44,857 bases of DNA. It comes from Acidobacteriota bacterium. GTDB lineage: Bacteria; Acidobacteriota; Vicinamibacteria; Vicinamibacterales; UBA2999. The stretch lies in assembly GCA_013140775.1 (NCBI GenBank), contig JABFSA010000122.1:1-44857 (forward strand), in the 5' to 3' direction. The stretch's first letter is position 1. The number at the start of each line of letters is the position of its first letter. The notes beneath the pieces were generated by a model. The model did no database searches and was not told the DNA's origin. It saw nothing but the letters and a program-made list of their open reading frames with translations. Shown piece after piece: positions 42,608-44,857 of this stretch. Position numbers and translations under genes: made by a program.

Positions 42608-43615
42608 ATGCTCCGCAGCCTTGCTGTCGTTCTTGGGGTCGCCGCGCTGGCGGCAGGCGTCTTGGCGCAGAGTAACTTTGTGGACGATGCCGGCAGAGCG
42701 GTCGTGTTGCCGGCTCGACCATCGCGAGTCTTTGCGGCCGGCGCCCCGGCGGACATGCTGCTGTATACGCTTGCTCCCGAGCTGCTGGTTGGACGCAATC
42801 GTGTCCCGAGTGGCGAGGCGCTCGAGTTTGTTCCGCCGGCCTATCGCAATCCCAGGCTGATCCGGCAGTTGCCAGAGGTGGACAACCCTGCAGCGGATGC
42901 GGAGCTGATTGCGCTGAAGCCCGAGGTGTACGTTGACTACGGCACAGTGGCCCCTGACTACATTGAATCGCTCGAGGCGGTTCAGCGTCGAACAGGAGTC
43001 CCCGGGATCATTCTCGACGGCGCACTCGCAAGAGTCCCGGATGCGTATCGCCGGCTGGGCGCGGCTCTCGGTATTTCAGAACGCGGGCAGCGACTCGGTG
43101 ATGCAGCAGCGCGCCTCTTGAACAAGTACCGCGGAGCGCTGGCAAGAGGAAGCGCCCCCGTGCGCGTGTACCTGGCGTGTTCCGCTGATGGCTACATGCC
43201 ATGCCTCGCTGATGAGAGCGGCGGCGAACAATTGCAGTGGCTCGGCGGGGTCAACGTTGCAGGTACGCGTGCCAGTGGTCCACGGAGACCGCTGACGATT
43301 GACGAGATCAAGGCGCTGTCGCCGGACGTGATTGTGATCAGCGGATCTGTCGCGCGATTGCGATCGGACTCGGCGTGGCAGGTTGTTGACGCCGTCAAGG
43401 CAGGGCGTGTGTACGCCTGGCCCACGCTTCCTGACGGCTGGGGCTCACGGCCGCCGTCCGTCAATCGCCTGCCCGGCATCGCGTGGCTCGTGTACGTTGC
43501 GAGCGGACGGCGCCTCGATTCGGAGTTCGAGGCAGACGTCCGTGCGTTCTTCAGAGACTTTTATCATCTGGATTTGACGGGCGCCCAGATGCGAAAACTC
43601 CTCCAGGCGTCGTAG
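42608..43615 (+). CDS. BtuF/FepB/MolA-type periplasmic substrate-binding protein
   Basis: A 335-aa exported protein with signal peptide (about 1-20, AAGVLAQ). It has the two-lobe class III binding-protein layout: FVDDAGRAVVLPARPSRVFAAGAPADMLLYTLAP at the N-terminus, ELIALKPEVYVDYGTV in lobe one, a long connecting helix around 120-175, then LSPDVIVISG in lobe two and VNRLPGIAWLVY near the end. This family delivers iron chelates, cobalamin or haem. Haemophilus MolA of the same fold delivers molybdate and tungstate. No permease or ATPase gene is in the window; they may be beyond the right edge. It is transcribed with the TonB receptor. Confidence 0.85.
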   Translation: MLRSLAVVLGVAALAAGVLAQSNFVDDAGRAVVLPARPSRVFAAGAPADMLLYTLAPELLVGRNRVPSGEALEFVPPAYRNPRLIRQLPEVDNPAADAELIALKPEVYVDYGTVAPDYIESLEAVQRRTGVPGIILDGALARVPDAYRRLGAALGISERGQRLGDAAARLLNKYRGALARGSAPVRVYLACSADGYMPCLADESGGEQLQWLGGVNVAGTRASGPRRPLTIDEIKALSPDVIVISGSVARLRSDSAWQVVDAVKAGRVYAWPTLPDGWGSRPPSVNRLPGIAWLVYVASGRRLDSEFEADVRAFFRDFYHLDLTGAQMRKLLQAS

Positions 43616-43647
43616 CGTTCACGGCGGAAGGGCACCGGGGGGCATGT

Positions 43648-43785
43648 TAAAATCGCCTTGGATATCCGATCCCTCCAGCGCTTGGCTTAACAAGCGCTTA
43701 CCGGTACTGACTGGCTCAGCAACGGACCGAGGAGCACTCGCCTCCGCCCGCTTCTTCGATGAATCGCTGTTGGGGATGAAACACC
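43648..43785 (+). promoter_or_regulatory. Leader B: -10-like box and candidate cis-regulatory RNA upstream of moaD-like/AOR genes
   Basis: TAAAAT (43648-43653) lies 8 bases before the core at 43662-43733, the second copy of the leader at 40295-40366. Differences are about six substitutions and one inserted base. In the 8-bp hairpin (43677-43684 with 43691-43698) the last pair is G-C where copy A has C-G. The closing stem is CCTC/GAGG (43672-43675 with 43729-43732). ATCCC (43669-43673) is complementary to GGGAT (43773-43777) in the Shine-Dalgarno region. Copy A has CTCCC with GGGAG, so both sides changed together. The distance from core to ATG is about 52 nt against about 110 nt in A. Confidence 0.72.
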
Positions 43786-44040
43786 ATGCGTGTTGAGTTT
43801 TTCGGCGTCCCGCGTGTTCGCGCCGGTGTTGCTGAAACAGAGCTGCAGGCCGACTCGCTCGGTCAGTTGCTCGCCACGCTTGCGGTCCAGTTTCCGGAGT
43901 TCGGTCAACTTCTGGAATCCGATCCTCAGTATTCGACCTTCGTCGCCAACCTCAACGGAGATCGTTTTGTCTCTGATCCGCAGACGCCTCTCACCGAGGC
44001 TGACTGCGTCCTGATTCTGTCGGCGGACGCCGGAGGCTGA
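43786..44040 (+). CDS. MoaD/ThiS-like sulfur-carrier protein
   Basis: An 84-aa ubiquitin-fold protein ending in the diagnostic Gly-Gly (ADAGG). It shows MRVEFFGVPRVRAGV, LGQLLATLAVQFPEFGQLL and FVANLNGDRFVSDPQTPLTEADCVLIL, as in MoaD. MoaD carries a C-terminal thiocarboxylate to molybdopterin synthase. Its place directly before an AOR gene is common and suggests it serves the tungsten or molybdenum pterin of that enzyme. Its TGA overlaps the AOR start by one base (TGATG), so the two are translationally coupled. It lies behind leader B. Confidence 0.9.
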   Translation: MRVEFFGVPRVRAGVAETELQADSLGQLLATLAVQFPEFGQLLESDPQYSTFVANLNGDRFVSDPQTPLTEADCVLILSADAGG

Positions 44041-44857
44041 TGGCGACGTCCTTTGGATATCACGGCTGCTATCTCCGCGTTGACGTGTCGAGCGGGACAG
44101 CGGAGCGTGTCCCGCTGGCGGAGAACACGCTGCGTCAGTACCTGGGCGGCAGCGGTCTCGGCGCGTGGCTGTTGCTCGCGGAGAGCCAGTCGTGCCCGGG
44201 CGCGCTCGCCCCGGAAGCGCCGCTGGTATTCGTCTTCAGTCCGCTGGTCGGGAGCCCGCTGACGACATCCGCCAAGTTCGCCGTTGTCAGCAAGAGCCCG
44301 CTGACGGATCGCATCAACGACTCGCTCGCCAGCAGCAGTTTTGCCATTGCAGGCAAACACACAGGTAGCGATGCCATCGTCATCGTCGGACGCGCCCCCG
44401 AGTTGTCGGCATTGATCATTGATAACGGGGAAGTCCGGCTCGAGTCGGCCGCTGATCTTCGCGGCATGGCGTGCCCGACTGCCGAGGGCGCACTCAAAGA
44501 GCGGCTCGGCGTCGGCTATCACGTCGCGTCGATCGGCCCGGCTGGTGAACAGGCCGTTCGCTACGCCACGATTTCGCATGCTGGTCGTCACGCCGGCCGT
44601 GGTGGAAGCGGGGCCGTGCTGGGCAGCAAGAACATCAAGGCGATCGCCGTGCGCGGCAGTCATCGCACCCAGTGGGCCCACCCGAAGGAATTGACGCTGT
44701 ACAGCAGGGACCTGTCGAAGCGGTCCTTCGGCCCCGCCACCGAGAAGTATCGCGAGCTCGGTACCGCGGCGAATCTGCTGACGTTCAATCGCCTCGGTGT
44801 GTTGCCGACGAGGAACTTCCAGGCTGGCGCCTTCGAGGAGGCGGCGGCGGTGTCGCC
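44040..44857 (+). CDS. Aldehyde:ferredoxin oxidoreductase (tungsten-type AOR), C-terminus beyond right edge
   Basis: The first 272 residues of an AOR-family enzyme, which normally has about 600. Visible marks are YLGGSGLGAWLL, PLVFVFSPLVGSPLTTSAKFAVVSKSPLTDRINDS and SFAIAGKHTGSDAIVIVGRA. HAGRHAGRGGSGAVLGSKNIKAIAVRG follows near 180-205, the characteristic bis-pterin binding segment. The 4Fe-4S cysteine cluster lies beyond the edge. AORs oxidise aldehydes to acids, or the reverse, with a W-bis-pterin cofactor and ferredoxin. Some members use molybdenum or have unknown substrates. Start ATG 44040 overlaps the moaD-like stop. Confidence 0.93.
   Translation, partial: MATSFGYHGCYLRVDVSSGTAERVPLAENTLRQYLGGSGLGAWLLLAESQSCPGALAPEAPLVFVFSPLVGSPLTTSAKFAVVSKSPLTDRINDSLASSSFAIAGKHTGSDAIVIVGRAPELSALIIDNGEVRLESAADLRGMACPTAEGALKERLGVGYHVASIGPAGEQAVRYATISHAGRHAGRGGSGAVLGSKNIKAIAVRGSHRTQWAHPKELTLYSRDLSKRSFGPATEKYRELGTAANLLTFNRLGVLPTRNFQAGAFEEAAAVS

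Noticed and set aside
1..44857. CRISPR arrays, tRNA or rRNA genes, intact insertion sequences
   Set aside because: No regular repeat-spacer array, no cloverleaf or rRNA-like segment and no transposase frame was recognised on either strand.

Overview
This is a high-GC, gene-dense chromosomal window that looks like a soil or sediment Acidobacteriota, most likely a Vicinamibacteria relative. That placement is inference. It rests on two long TonB-dependent receptors with an N-terminal carboxypeptidase-regulatory domain, three DUF6152-type small secreted proteins each beside a member of one 260-350 aa secreted family, a PufC-like two-haem cytochrome and a ferritin-like protein. No rRNA, tRNA, CRISPR array or intact insertion sequence was seen.

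Layout. (1) 1-15065, minus strand: a Tc (ABC) toxin locus. A fused TcB-TcC protein of 2702 aa comes first. Its C-terminal variable region carries HEGFH followed by EEAVAY, a gluzincin-type metallopeptidase signature. A 100-aa gene overlaps its stop codon and is a candidate immunity or accessory protein. A TcA subunit follows and runs off the left edge. (2) 15473-21037, plus strand: a tightly overlapping operon of two exported DsrE-like proteins, CcoN, a three-haem CcoO-CcoP-like fusion, a CcoQ-like peptide and a TsdA/SoxA-like dihaem cytochrome. It reads as a sulfur-compound oxidation module wired to a cbb3 oxidase. Decayed Uma2 gene pieces lie on both sides of it. (3) 21133-24093: a small protein/nucleotidyltransferase pair, an exported MBL-fold hydrolase, a DUF7662-like protein and a ferritin-like protein. 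(4) 24094-37059: TonB receptors, DUF6152 pairs, a reaction-centre-type cytochrome, a subclass-B3-like beta-lactamase-fold protein and a MITE-like inverted repeat. (5) 37185-40043: two small ORFs, an AAHS-type MFS transporter and an SRPBCC protein.

(6) 40283-44857, plus strand, is the most interesting part. A TonB receptor plus a BtuF-like binding protein, and then a MoaD-like protein plus a tungsten-type aldehyde:ferredoxin oxidoreductase, are each preceded by a copy of the same ~72-nt leader. Both copies begin just after a -10-like box. They fold as a possible three-way junction with a compensatory C-G/G-C change in one stem. In both, the 5' strand is complementary to the downstream Shine-Dalgarno sequence, and that pairing also co-varies. 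I read this as a candidate cis-regulatory RNA that joins uptake of a metal (tungstate or molybdate, inferred) to synthesis and use of the pterin cofactor.
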